Below are positions 1 through 9,964 of a stretch of DNA of 30,853 nucleotides, one piece after another. Position 1 is the first letter of the stretch, and each line of letters opens with the position of its first letter. Position numbers and translations under genes: made by a program. The notes beneath the pieces were generated by a model. The model worked only from the letters and a program-made list of their open reading frames with translations, did not search any database and was not told where the DNA came from. Source of the stretch: Folioceros fuciformis (Eukaryota > Anthocerotophyta > Anthocerotopsida > Anthocerotales); assembly GCA_049999805.1 (NCBI GenBank), contig JBNGIO010005081.1, forward strand, positions 1-30,853. The letters are read 5' to 3'.

Positions 1-161
1 CTTTGCTTTAGTGCTACTACACTTGGAAGTTGGGGCTTTGCTTTAGTGTAGCACTACACTTGGAAGTTGGGGCTTTGCTTTAGTGCTACTACACTTGGAA
101 GTTGGGGCTTTGCTTTAGTGTAGCACTACACTTGGAAGTTGGGGCTTTGCTTTAGTGCTAC
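1..161. repeat. Tandem repeat with alternating 35- and 37-bp units
   Basis: Units lie at 1-35, 36-72, 73-107 and 108-144, followed by a partial unit at 145-161. Odd units read GTGCTACTAC in the middle where even units read GTGTAGCACTAC, so the higher-order period is 72 bp. The copies are otherwise essentially identical, which points to recent amplification. The array is cut by the window edge. No coding role is visible. Confidence 0.92.
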
Positions 162-559
162 AAAACAACATACCAACTCCGTAGAAAATAGCATGACAAA
201 CACATTATCTCTCACTTTCTCCATGGTCACCCCAACACTATGGAACATCATCCTTCTACGCACACTCAAATCATAGCTATGTGATCTTATCATGGTTAGT
301 AGGCTCTTACAATTATTCCACATCTTGGCACCTACTATACATCTATTGCACATCAGCAAAACTGACATCGTGCTTATCAATACCTAGTGCCTTGTCTCAT
401 TGCCCTGCTCGACCCTGACCACCATGCATGTGTAGTGATCGAAGTTACGTTTGTGAGAGAAGCTTCCAAACCACTATGATTGAATACTATTTGTACACTA
501 AGGAACCTGATAGGAACCTGATACCTTTTGTCATTCCCACAAACAACTGAAATACCGCT
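162..559. other. Non-coding stretch, nothing recognised
   Basis: I see no convincing gene here. One 84-codon minus-strand frame (126-380) overlaps the tandem array and resembles nothing I know. The 3' part may be the eroded downstream end of the PPR pseudogene that follows. Confidence 0.4.
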
Positions 560-1950
560 TCCCCGTCCGCTTGATAAGTGTATCTACAACTAATGCAGTC
601 CAGGAGACGACTTCTGTTTCTGGCAAAGCATCAACCACGAGCTGTGCATCACGCTCCCTAACTTTGATGAATGCTTATCAAGCTGGTGCATAGGAAAGGC
701 TCAGCTTGAAACTTCTGATAATCTTATCTGTGCTTGATACTACCTTCCCGCATGCCAGGCTACTACACTTGCACATGCCTGTAGGAGGCAAGAAAATGTC
801 ACTGAACCCTCGTCTTGCATTGCCCTCCTAACAATGCCCGTCTTTGTCCACCTCGTTACCCCATCTTTCTATCTAAAATTCATCAAACGCACCCTGACAA
901 TCCGTTGGGCTGGCGCACTCTGCCTACATACATACGTGTATGTATATACCAAGCTGTCTGCTACAACCATGTCAACCTTACGGCCCCAATCTCTTACAGT
1001 GGCACGGAAGTGTTTGCTTTTCTCGAAAGCCCGGGTGACCGTTTAGCACACGCGTGCAGAAGGGGAACTAATGTCAGCGAAACGGGTGCAACAATCCCTT
1101 CCTCTTGCATAGCTGTGTAGAGATCAAGGGCTTCATGCCCCATGCCCTGCTGGCAATAACCTGCTAGCATGGCATTTCACGTCACCACGTTTTTTTTATC
1201 AAGCCCATCAACCACACTTTGAGCATCCGAGGCTGCCACACTTTGTATGTACGTCCACCACATTGGTGCATCCGAACATGTCAGCTTCAAGTCCCCGTTT
1301 TCGAATTTGTGCATGAAGACGCCTCCCCTCCTCCAAATCAGGGCTCCCAAGACTAACACATGCCTGAAGGAGGCACACAAAGGTTTCAGAATTCGGTTCA
1401 CCCATGCCTTTTTGATGCATAAACCAGTAGAGACGAGGCTTCCCGCTCCATGCACTGCTGTGCATATCCTGCTATCCTGGCATTCCACATCACCACACGT
1501 TTTGTGCACAGGCCTGAGTTCAACGTCAGAAGCCAACACATCGGCATGCACTTGCTGCCTGGATGTCAAGTCTCCACCCCAGCCTCAGGCTTGAAGGGCT
1601 GCTACAAATGCATGGCCATCTGGACTCCAGCTGACCTCCACATCCGATGATACAGTCGTATGACTTGCCTGTCTTCTCCATGTTTAACACTTGCAGAAAT
1701 TACAGCAGACCGCGTGAAGGATTCTGGTTCAGCAACCATGATGAACACATCCATAGCTTTTTTGAACCTGGCCTGAGAAGCACACATTCGCAAGATGCGG
1801 TTACACAAGAACATATGTACAGTACTTAACACAGCCCTCCTGCACGGCGAGAGCATGCACAATGCGACCCAGATGCAAATCCATCTAGGCCAGTTAGATC
1901 GTACACCAGAGAACTCACAAAGCCTCAGCTGCATCACTGATCAACCCCTG
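560..1950 (-). pseudogene. Decayed PLS-class PPR gene fragment
   Basis: On the minus strand, PPR-like segments appear in all three frames. Near 1602-1937 there is a stretch containing ASQARFKKAMDVF and a helix pair. Near 1440-1500 lies VVMWNARIAGYAQQ, at 1208-1465 ETFVCLLQACVSLG and EEGRRLHAQIRKRGLEADMF, and near 1090-1200 VVDGLDKKNVVT, a stop, then NAMLAGYCQQGMGHEALDLY. Near 590-660 lies VVDALPETEVVSWTALV. The TGA near 1187-1192 replaces the tryptophan of the usual VVxWNAM motif. The order of motifs is that of a PPR-PLS array, but frameshifts and stops break it throughout. Such proteins bind organelle transcripts; this copy cannot make one. It may be a relic of a gene related to the intact PPR gene at 4781-7393. 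Both ends are approximate. Confidence 0.8.
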
Positions 1951-2345
1951 CTAACGTATGTATATTGTTAGCGCCAGCGTCTTACAGCTTATCCCTCTTC
2001 AGAGGAATGCCTGTCACAGGCTGTGACAGGCATCCCTCTAAAGTTCCCTGAAGTTCCTGTAAATCGCAAGGGACTCCCCTCCATCCTCCTCGGTATGGGG
2101 TCGACAGGCAATTAATCTAGACGAGCGAACGGGACACGACTTCAGTTCGACAAGCCACACGCCCATGCAAAAGAGGATCTTTACTATGGAGAAACAGCCA
2201 GCTAGCTATACACACAGAGTCGAACAGGCAGGCGACAAGCGCAACTCCCATTTAGAACTACATAAACAGTACACTTTGACGTCCATCAAACAAATCCGCT
2301 AAACGGGAGGACTTTTCTATGCTGCCTGCAAACTCCTCGTCCAGT
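1951..2345. other. Intergenic, downstream of polyubiquitin
   Basis: There is no gene here. It should hold the 3' untranslated region of the minus-strand polyubiquitin gene. Its only notable structure is the palindrome at 2001-2039. I did not find a canonical AATAAA at the expected place. Confidence 0.5.
2001..2039. repeat. 39-bp near-perfect palindrome
   Basis: The arm at 2007-2019 (ATGCCTGTCACAG) is the exact reverse complement of 2021-2033, around a single central G at 2020. After one mismatched pair (2006/2034), AGAGG at 2001-2005 pairs with CCTCT at 2035-2039. As RNA it would fold into a long hairpin. It lies about 300 bp beyond the polyubiquitin stop codon. It could be a transposon footprint or a transcript-end structure. 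Confidence 0.85.
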
Positions 2346-3599
<1,254 letters not shown>

Positions 3600-3664
3600 C
3601 TAGGGAAGGGAAGCCGAAATCGAAGCCGGGTGAAGATACGGTACTGGAGAGGGCAAGACGAGGT

Positions 3665-3672
3665 CTTTATAG
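3665..3672 (-). promoter_or_regulatory. Probable TATA box of polyubiquitin
   Basis: The minus strand reads CTATAAAG here, about 147 bp upstream of the polyubiquitin ATG. That spacing allows a 5' leader of roughly 110-120 nt, with no room for the long leader intron common in plant polyubiquitin genes. A short leader intron is not excluded. Confidence 0.6.
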
Positions 3673-3710
3673 CGCAAGTAGCAGTACACAATGCTCTACG
3701 AGATTAAGCA

Positions 3711-3747
3711 TAGCCCTAATGTGCCAGACTCGGGCACATTAGGGCTA
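3711..3747. repeat. Perfect 15-bp inverted repeat upstream of polyubiquitin
   Basis: TAGCCCTAATGTGCC (3711-3725) is the exact reverse complement of 3733-3747, with the 7-nt loop AGACTCG. It lies about 40 bp upstream of the TATA box at 3665-3672. It may be a promoter element or part of a small foldback element together with 3759-3795. Confidence 0.9.
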
Positions 3748-3758
3748 AATACCGATGG

Positions 3759-3795
3759 AGCTCGATACGTCTGGCAGTGCCCGAGGTATCGAGCT
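3759..3795. repeat. Second inverted repeat with related loop
   Basis: AGCTCGATAC (3759-3768) pairs perfectly with GTATCGAGCT (3786-3795) around a 17-nt loop. The loop contains GTCTGGCA and GTGCCCGAG, the reverse complements of blocks inside the neighbouring hairpin at 3722-3737. Confidence 0.85.
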
Positions 3796-4272
3796 GTGGG
3801 TTACTTGTGTAGTGGGTTATGTGGTCAATGGTGCACATTATTTTTGAATTCGTGTTTACACCTTACACCTCACAGTTTGAAAAAGAAGGAGGGTCAGGCC
3901 ATCCTACAATCTTATCCAACACGCTGTCAAAGTTCGCCTGTGGTTCACAGCGGCAATCAACCCGCCACACCACATACAGCCATAGGCCAACCCTGCCAAT
4001 CCTCATGTCAGCAGTCTCCCCAAGTGGCACCACTGACATTGAAACGGAACTTCTGACCTGATTTGCTTTTAAGTTGTCCACAGGTCTTGCTCTTTCTGGC
4101 TTATGGAACGAAAATTGGTTAACGGAAACAAGTGTGAAAGGGAAGATGGGGGCTGCTTAGAGTCTAAATAGCTTTTAGACCAAACGGAGCATGAATCCAA
4201 ATGGAGCAACGTACTTGTTGGCTCATCGTCCAAATGGCTTTTGGGCCAATAGGCACACACATTTGTCCAAAT
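3796..4272. other. Intergenic, no gene seen
   Basis: This is distal upstream sequence of the polyubiquitin gene. Short open frames are present on both strands, but none has a recognisable motif. Confidence 0.5.
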
Positions 4273-4371
4273 GGTACCTTGCCCCCTGACAGTAATGTCT
4301 CTCTTGGTACCTTGCGCCATGTCAAAATGTTTCTCTTGGGTACGTTGCCCCATGACAATATATCTCTCCTT
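4273..4371. repeat. Three imperfect 33-bp tandem repeats
   Basis: Units start at the GGTAC words at 4273, 4306 and 4339. Each runs GGTACSTTGC.CCMTGWCA followed by an ATCTCTC-like tail. The 33-bp period is a multiple of three, so the minus strand reads as an 11-residue repeat, but no start, domain or context suggests a gene. Confidence 0.75.
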
Positions 4372-4780
4372 GTCAACGTATGATATGTGAATATTGTACT
4401 AGGCCTTAAGTACAGGGCCTTTCATACCGTTCATAATCAATCACATACTTGGTGCGGTTAGATCGTGAAACATGTAGTTCTGATACTGAATGGCTTCTGG
4501 GCAACTCCTGGGGGTGTTCGTCATTGAAGATTTTCTTGCAAGTGCTCCCCGGCCTCTGGAACTCATCACAAGGTCCGGTTTCCGCTAGTCAGCCATGTGG
4601 AATCGATGAGGCCAGAGCCTGCACCATCATGATTGTAGCTCACGTTGCCGCCGTCCTTATCCTTGTGCACGTGTGAGGGGTCGAATAACCCAGGGGAGGG
4701 AGCTTCACTGAAATGTGTGGGCGGAAACATATCTTCGTGCAGGTTCGCAAGGATATTGCCTTGGCCACGTTGGTTGAGAT
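4372..4780. other. Intergenic, downstream of the PPR gene
   Basis: No gene is recognised. The right part should contain the PPR 3' untranslated region. The minus-strand frame after the PPR stop shows no DYW-domain residues, so the PPR protein is not merely broken from a DYW domain here. Confidence 0.5.
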
Positions 4781-7393
4781 TCATAGTATGCAGCCTTGAT
4801 GTGGTACATAGCCCGCCCTCCTGAGCTCTGACTTGAGCGTCTCCAGGACTTCATATACTACTGCCTGTTGTTGATGTCTACGGTCCCCAACCAGGAAAGT
4901 GTGGACCTCCTGCTCATGCTCGATCCAGCTCTGCCCAGGTTTCTTCCACGCACAAGCTTTGTCCCTCATTACTCTTGTTTCATGTGCATATTCCCACATT
5001 CCAGCATCCGTGTAGATATTGGACATCAGCACATACGCTGAAGCTTCTGTTGGCTCCAGGGCTATTGCATGATTGAACGCCCGCCTCCCCACCACCACAT
5101 TGCCATGCTTTTGGCAGGCACCAAGCAAACACAACCACAAGGACAACTTTGGCTCCATGGGCATCTGCAGAATCAAGTCTTCAGCCTCTTTGAAACGTCC
5201 AGACCGACCAACAAGATCGATCGCACACACATAGTGTTCATGTATTGCAGCAATGCCATATTCTCTTGTCATGTTCTCAAAGTACGCCAATCCTTCATCC
5301 ACCAGACCAGCGTGACTGCAGGCAGACAGGAGCGCCATGAATGTAACACCGTCTGGCTTCAGGCCCCTCTCACACATGGCATTGTAACATTCTATACTCT
5401 TCTGACAATCACCTTGCCGGGAATAGCCCGCAATCATTGCCGTCCACGAAACCACATCAGGCTGGGGAAGCAAGTCAAATACACGTTGTGCGTCTTCCAT
5501 GCTCCCACATTTTCCGTAGGAATGAATCAGGCTCGTTGCTATGGACAGACTCTTATCAATTCCATCAACAATCATACTTTGATGGATTTGCTTGCAGGTA
5601 TCCAAGGCTCCTGTGCTGCTGCACGCCTCTAGGACAGAAAGGCATGTGGTCTCATCCAACTTTGGATGTGCCAATTGCATTTGCCTGTAGGCCTGCAACG
5701 CTTTTTCTCCCTCCCCTTGTGCAGCATATGCCGCGATCATTGCACTCCACGACACAACATCTCGGTGGGACAACCCATCGAATGCACGACATGCATCTGT
5801 AACACTACCACACTTGGAGTACATACTAACCAAACTGTTTCCGACAAACACATCCGACTCCAAGCCCATAAGAGCAGCTTCAGCATGTAGTTTCCTACCC
5901 TTCGCAAGTGACTGCACTTTTACGTATTGTCCGTGTACAAGTGCACTTTCCTCTTTCTCTGCCAGGCTGCCACATGCTTGGAAAACGCTTACAAACGTTC
6001 GACTGTTGGACTTGATGCCTTCTTGTTGCATTTGTGCATAAATCTGCAACCCTTGTTCTCCTTGGGCCAGCTGGGCATAAGCTGCAAGAATGGCATTCCA
6101 TGCCACTACGTCACGCTTGGACAAGCCATCAAAAACCAGCTGTGCATCCACAACGCTCCCACACTTTGCATACATACTGACCAGACTGCTGCCAACGTAA
6201 CAGTTCGAACCATAGCCTAGTGAAGCAGCTACCGCATGAATCTCCTTCCCTGTTTCCAAGAACTTCGATTTCTGGCGTTGCTTCTCGCTCTTCTCCAGCT
6301 CTGCTAGAGTACCACACGCTTGCAGAACACTTGACAAGGTCCAAGCATCGGGCTTAACGCCCTCTTTCCGCATTTGATAGAACATTCGCAGAGCCTTGTC
6401 TGCTCCTTGCTCCTGCTGAGAGTATGCTGCAAGCATTGCATTCCATGAGACCACATCCCGCTTAGGCAGGCTGTCAAAAACCTCTTCTGCATCCACGATA
6501 CTGCCACATTTTGCATACATACTAACCAGAGTATTGCGCACAAAGACATCAAACTCAAAGCCATCCTTCACAGCATCAGCATGAATTCGCTTGCCCATCT
6601 CTAGGTCCTCCATCCTACCACACACCTTGAGTAAGCTAACAAAGGTGTAGTTGTTGGGATGGACACCTGCTTCCTGCATCTGCTGGTAGCAGACCAGAGC
6701 CTCTCTACACCGTCCAGCATTGCCAAACCCAGAAATGAGAGCCGTCCACGAAAAAACTGCTGGCTTTGACAACCTCTGAAACACACGAAGACCGTCTGCC
6801 AGGCTTCCGCAGTTGATGAGCGTGGTCACAATGAAGTCGCCCAAAGCTCTGTCTGACTCCAATCCATGCTTTGCAATATGAGCACAAACCTGCCTCGCCT
6901 CCACGATTGCCTTCTTCTTCATACACGCCTGTAAAAGGCTTCTGTACACTGGCACCGGGGGTACACAACCCCGTTGATCCATGGAGAACAGGAGATCCAG
7001 CGCCCCATCAATCTTTCCATCTCTGCACAAATTGTCTACCTCACGCACCACGCTCCCTCGCTTAGTACCCACCCGAGCAGGATTCCGGCTGCTGAGCAGG
7101 ACAGGCTCGGTACCCCAGTTCTCCCTGCACTCCGGAGGCCTGGCTCCACAATGCAGGCCCGCTGCCACAGACTGGCTTGAAGTCGGAATTTCTTGGCCAC
7201 AGACAAATGGTTTTGGGCAAATGAGACTCATTTTGTCTGTCCGCCCTGCATCCGGCCTCTTCGCATTTCTCTTCGAAGAGATCACACGTATGCAAACTGT
7301 AAGGCATGGCCGTATACGTACTGCCACCGCGCTTTCAGGGGACGTGTTGCCTGCATGTGCTCCTCCACCAACTTCCCCAACCAGCGGAAGCAT
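4781..7393 (-). CDS. PLS-class PPR protein, E/E+ type, no DYW domain
   Basis: 870-residue pentatricopeptide repeat protein, probably an organelle RNA-binding factor involved in C-to-U editing or transcript processing. The open frame extends to 7576 but begins with GTG; the first ATG is at 7391-7393 and another is at 7229-7231. The N-terminal ~115 residues are basic and Ser/Arg-containing, as expected for a transit peptide; the target organelle is uncertain. PPR motifs run from about residue 117 to 745, with repeated FVxNTLVSMYAKCGS and KRDVVSWNAMLAAY signatures. The E and E+ regions follow (about 747-870), including PGQSWIEHEQEVHTFLVGD. The protein stops at GYVPHQGCIL, just where a DYW deaminase domain would begin, so it would need a DYW partner in trans to edit. 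Two motifs carry about 12-14 extra residues after QACGTLAELE and QACGSLAEKE. Intronless, as is usual for the family. Confidence 0.93.
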   Translation of the reverse strand: MLPLVGEVGGGAHAGNTSPESAVAVRIRPCLTVCIRVISSKRNAKRPDAGRTDKMSLICPKPFVCGQEIPTSSQSVAAGLHCGARPPECRENWGTEPVLLSSRNPARVGTKRGSVVREVDNLCRDGKIDGALDLLFSMDQRGCVPPVPVYRSLLQACMKKKAIVEARQVCAHIAKHGLESDRALGDFIVTTLINCGSLADGLRVFQRLSKPAVFSWTALISGFGNAGRCREALVCYQQMQEAGVHPNNYTFVSLLKVCGRMEDLEMGKRIHADAVKDGFEFDVFVRNTLVSMYAKCGSIVDAEEVFDSLPKRDVVSWNAMLAAYSQQEQGADKALRMFYQMRKEGVKPDAWTLSSVLQACGTLAELEKSEKQRQKSKFLETGKEIHAVAASLGYGSNCYVGSSLVSMYAKCGSVVDAQLVFDGLSKRDVVAWNAILAAYAQLAQGEQGLQIYAQMQQEGIKSNSRTFVSVFQACGSLAEKEESALVHGQYVKVQSLAKGRKLHAEAALMGLESDVFVGNSLVSMYSKCGSVTDACRAFDGLSHRDVVSWSAMIAAYAAQGEGEKALQAYRQMQLAHPKLDETTCLSVLEACSSTGALDTCKQIHQSMIVDGIDKSLSIATSLIHSYGKCGSMEDAQRVFDLLPQPDVVSWTAMIAGYSRQGDCQKSIECYNAMCERGLKPDGVTFMALLSACSHAGLVDEGLAYFENMTREYGIAAIHEHYVCAIDLVGRSGRFKEAEDLILQMPMEPKLSLWLCLLGACQKHGNVVVGRRAFNHAIALEPTEASAYVLMSNIYTDAGMWEYAHETRVMRDKACAWKKPGQSWIEHEQEVHTFLVGDRRHQQQAVVYEVLETLKSELRRAGYVPHQGCIL

Positions 7394-8486
7394 ACACCAA
7401 TCACGAATCACAACCGAGTATCGTATCACACATCTTACGATCCGAATCAGCAAACTCGAGTCGCGAATAATGAACCGTGAAATAGATGGGTGTGCACATA
7501 CGAATTCATTCTGAAATGCCAGTTCTCTTGAAAGAAGCACACAAATAAGGCAGGTTGCAACGACGCCCACTTTCACGTGTTTTCATTCCGAAATCAGGTT
7601 GTGATGTTGGTCACCAGGGATGGTGCGGTGGAGGCCGGAGCAACATGCGCTCTGACCCTGGCTGACAGTCACCTGGGGGAGCTGGCTGCGCAAGGGACTA
7701 TCGTTCACAGACATAGGATTCCGCACACCGGACTGTTGTCATCTGTTTCACCAGATGCACTCACTTCGCGTCTGGGAAGCACGAGTGACTCCTTCCCTGG
7801 CGGATAAGTTTCTACAGTCTTGTTTCAGCACGCAATGATTCGGCGCCATCTGCGGGACCTAGGTGGAGTTACAGGAAGCCACTGAGGTACGTAGTCGTGT
7901 TTCCCCAATACAAGCACACAGACGTGTCGGAGTCGAGGCGCATCGGGGTAAGGCGAGGCTCGTGGAGACGGCACGATGCAGACGCTGGAGGTTGTGTAGG
8001 ACAAGAGGAACGACACGATCCACAGCGATCGGCGATCTCATGATTTCTGCCACCACAAAACACCTTGAAAAATGTGGCACACGCTTTTCCCTCCGATTTC
8101 TTCTCAAAGTCTTAGAAAGCACGGAAGAGAGTACATACTACTCGAATTAACTTAGATCTGAAATTTGCCGTTGGTCATTCACCTTAGAAATCAGCAGTAT
8201 GTAACTTTGAATGGAGTCTGTCCAGCCTTGGGCGTGCTCATTGACCGCCTCAATTGACCCATACCAAGATGCCCGGTTCTTACGTTCATTGAAAACCAAC
8301 ATGAACGACCGAAGAAAAACACTTGGCACACAGATAATGGACGTTTGCTGAGCAGGACAGAAGACAGCCGGCATCCCTGTTATCTAACACCATGACTGTG
8401 CCCAGGGCATGAACATTTTTTTGCAGTCGTATCCAAAGATACCACCACTCGGAAGGGTGCGGCAAACACCTCTGCTCTATCGAGGA
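7394..8486. other. Intergenic between PPR and ORMDL genes
   Basis: This interval holds the PPR promoter and the 3' untranslated region of ORMDL. I find short frames on both strands with no family resemblance. No clear TATA box was identified. Confidence 0.5.
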
Positions 8487-9211
8487 TTATGTTGGATAAT
8501 CCGAATTTATTCCAAAAATCCGGACTCGGTGCATGTTGGGAATTTTTGCCACCTCCATCACAAATACCGCGACCGTGTTCGGGATGAGCCAGAGCATCCT
8601 GTGCTCAGTAGTATGACATGCAATCAAGTACCTACACAGGAGGGCAAAAGGGCAGAGAAGATCAGGCACAAACAAGGTCGGGTATCATGACGAATTTCTT
8701 GGAAACTTTTTCAAGCTAAGGCTGAGTCATTGCAAACAACATACAAGGAGAAGATCTTACAGAACAAGAGGTACTACAGTCAGAAACTTCCTGTTGCGAG
8801 TTAACTGCCTCCCATCATCTACTTGCTCCCACCATGTGAGCATGCTATACTCCCCCTGGTCTTCTGCAAAGGGTGTGCCCTTCATCCAGTGGAAACATCG
8901 GTATGTCACCTGATTATCACGTCATACAGGGTAAGGCAACGCAAGGCCCAGGTAGGGCAGGGTAGCTGCATGCAGAAATGTCACCATTGCTGCCCTGGAG
9001 AATCACTCACAGCAGCATGGATGAGGTTCACAATGCTCCAGGCAGTGCCTGCCTCCACACTGAACACTGAGAAAATGGTGAGCCAGAGCAGGAAAATGAT
9101 TATGATGTAGATGCTCCACACGCCGGGATACAGAAACCAGGAGGTATTCTTATTCGAATCAGGTGGAGGGACCGCCTTTACGTACAGATCCCCCACCACC
9201 GAGGCATCCAT
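8487..9211 (-). CDS. ORM: ORM/ORMDL family protein (sphingolipid regulator), three exons
   Basis: ORMDL proteins are ER membrane subunits that hold back serine palmitoyltransferase, the first step of sphingolipid synthesis. Exons on the minus strand are 9011-9211, 8761-8909 and 8487-8631, giving 164 residues. Introns are 8910-9010 (GTGAGT...CAG) and 8632-8760 (GTAAGA...TAG), and phases match at both joins. Exon 1 carries LYVKAVPPPDSNKNTSWFLY and PGVW followed by a hydrophobic span. Exon 2 carries FHWMKGTPFAEDQG, LTWWEQVDDG and RQLTRNRKFLTVVPLVL. Exon 3 carries YLIACHTTEH, a hydrophobic span and NMHRVRIFGIN, the conserved C-terminus. The start at 9209-9211 gives a short N-terminus (MDASVVGDLYVK) close to plant ORM proteins; an upstream in-frame extension exists but is not family-like. 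It is divergent from the proteasome gene at 9965. Confidence 0.93.
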
Positions 9212-9964
9212 TCTCGTTCCTAGCCTGTGCTGAATTCCCTCGTCCGTCATGCTCATATGCCTGAGGATCCGTCCGCGAATTTCCCCTTCCGAGCGCACAG
9301 CTGTTGCGAGTCCCGCAGCTCACAGTGCGCTACCGGAAGCTGCACCTTTGCATCTAGGAAAAATAAGCCATTCCAGCAAGTAGCAAGGAACGGATTCAGC
9401 AATTGGACAGGCTCGGAATTCCTCTGCCAAAGCTCAGACCTTGCATCTGAGACCTCGTGGCCACTTGCTCACAAAGCCTCTCGGTATGGACGTTGAGATG
9501 AGCATGTTAGAACATGGTTACCACACCTACTCACTTTCCATCGACGACAGAGCGGTTGTAGCTACTGCAACAAGCTACAACCAACTATGAGTCCATGGAA
9601 AGTGCACAGGTGCAATGTGTAGAGGATAAAACTTGCACATGCTCCAGTGAGTACAACGGAGTTCCCTTCCTGAGGCCGACTCGAACCTCCCCCTTCGATA
9701 CGGGCTTCGTGGTAGAGTAGGGGTCACGTATCAGGGACTACCAGGAAGTTGAATGTTCCATAACCTAAAATTGGCCCTAACTTGTCAGTGCATTCCCTTA
9801 GGCGTGTGAAGTGGAAGCTGTCAATATTGTCCCGCGCTTAGTGGACAGGTCCCTGATCAGCATTGGAGGTTTGCAATTCTCGTTGCTCATCTGAGTTGCA
9901 GCGGCTTTCGACTGTCTGTCTGCTGGCCCTCTAATTTGAGCTGTGTGTGCAGGGTGAGGGAGCA
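9212..9964. other. Divergent promoter region, ORMDL and PBG1
   Basis: This 753-bp interval separates two head-to-head genes and should contain both promoters. Its clearest structure is the nested inverted repeat at 9532-9604. TGTGTGTGCAG at about 9942-9952, just before the PBG1 ATG, looks like a 3' splice site, so a leader intron in PBG1 is possible. Confidence 0.5.
9532..9604. repeat. Nested inverted repeat in a divergent promoter
   Basis: The inner arms GGTTGTAGCT (9554-9563) and AGCTACAACC (9573-9582) are perfect complements around a 9-nt loop. The outer arms CACTTTCCAT (9532-9541) and ATGGAAAGTG (9595-9604) also pair exactly. Twelve unpaired nucleotides separate the two stems on each side. 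Confidence 0.8.

Noticed and set aside
5069-5632. 187-codon plus-strand frame inside the PPR gene
   Set aside because: Shadow of the PPR reading frame; low-complexity translation without motifs.
7577-8150. Several 60-95 codon frames between the PPR and ORMDL genes
   Set aside because: Overlapping frames on both strands without family signatures, typical of chance in balanced-GC DNA.
9661-9725. tRNA-like words (GGTTCGAGTC on the minus strand, GGTAGAG on the plus strand)
   Set aside because: The T-arm-like and D-arm-like words are on opposite strands and no cloverleaf or acceptor stem can be drawn.
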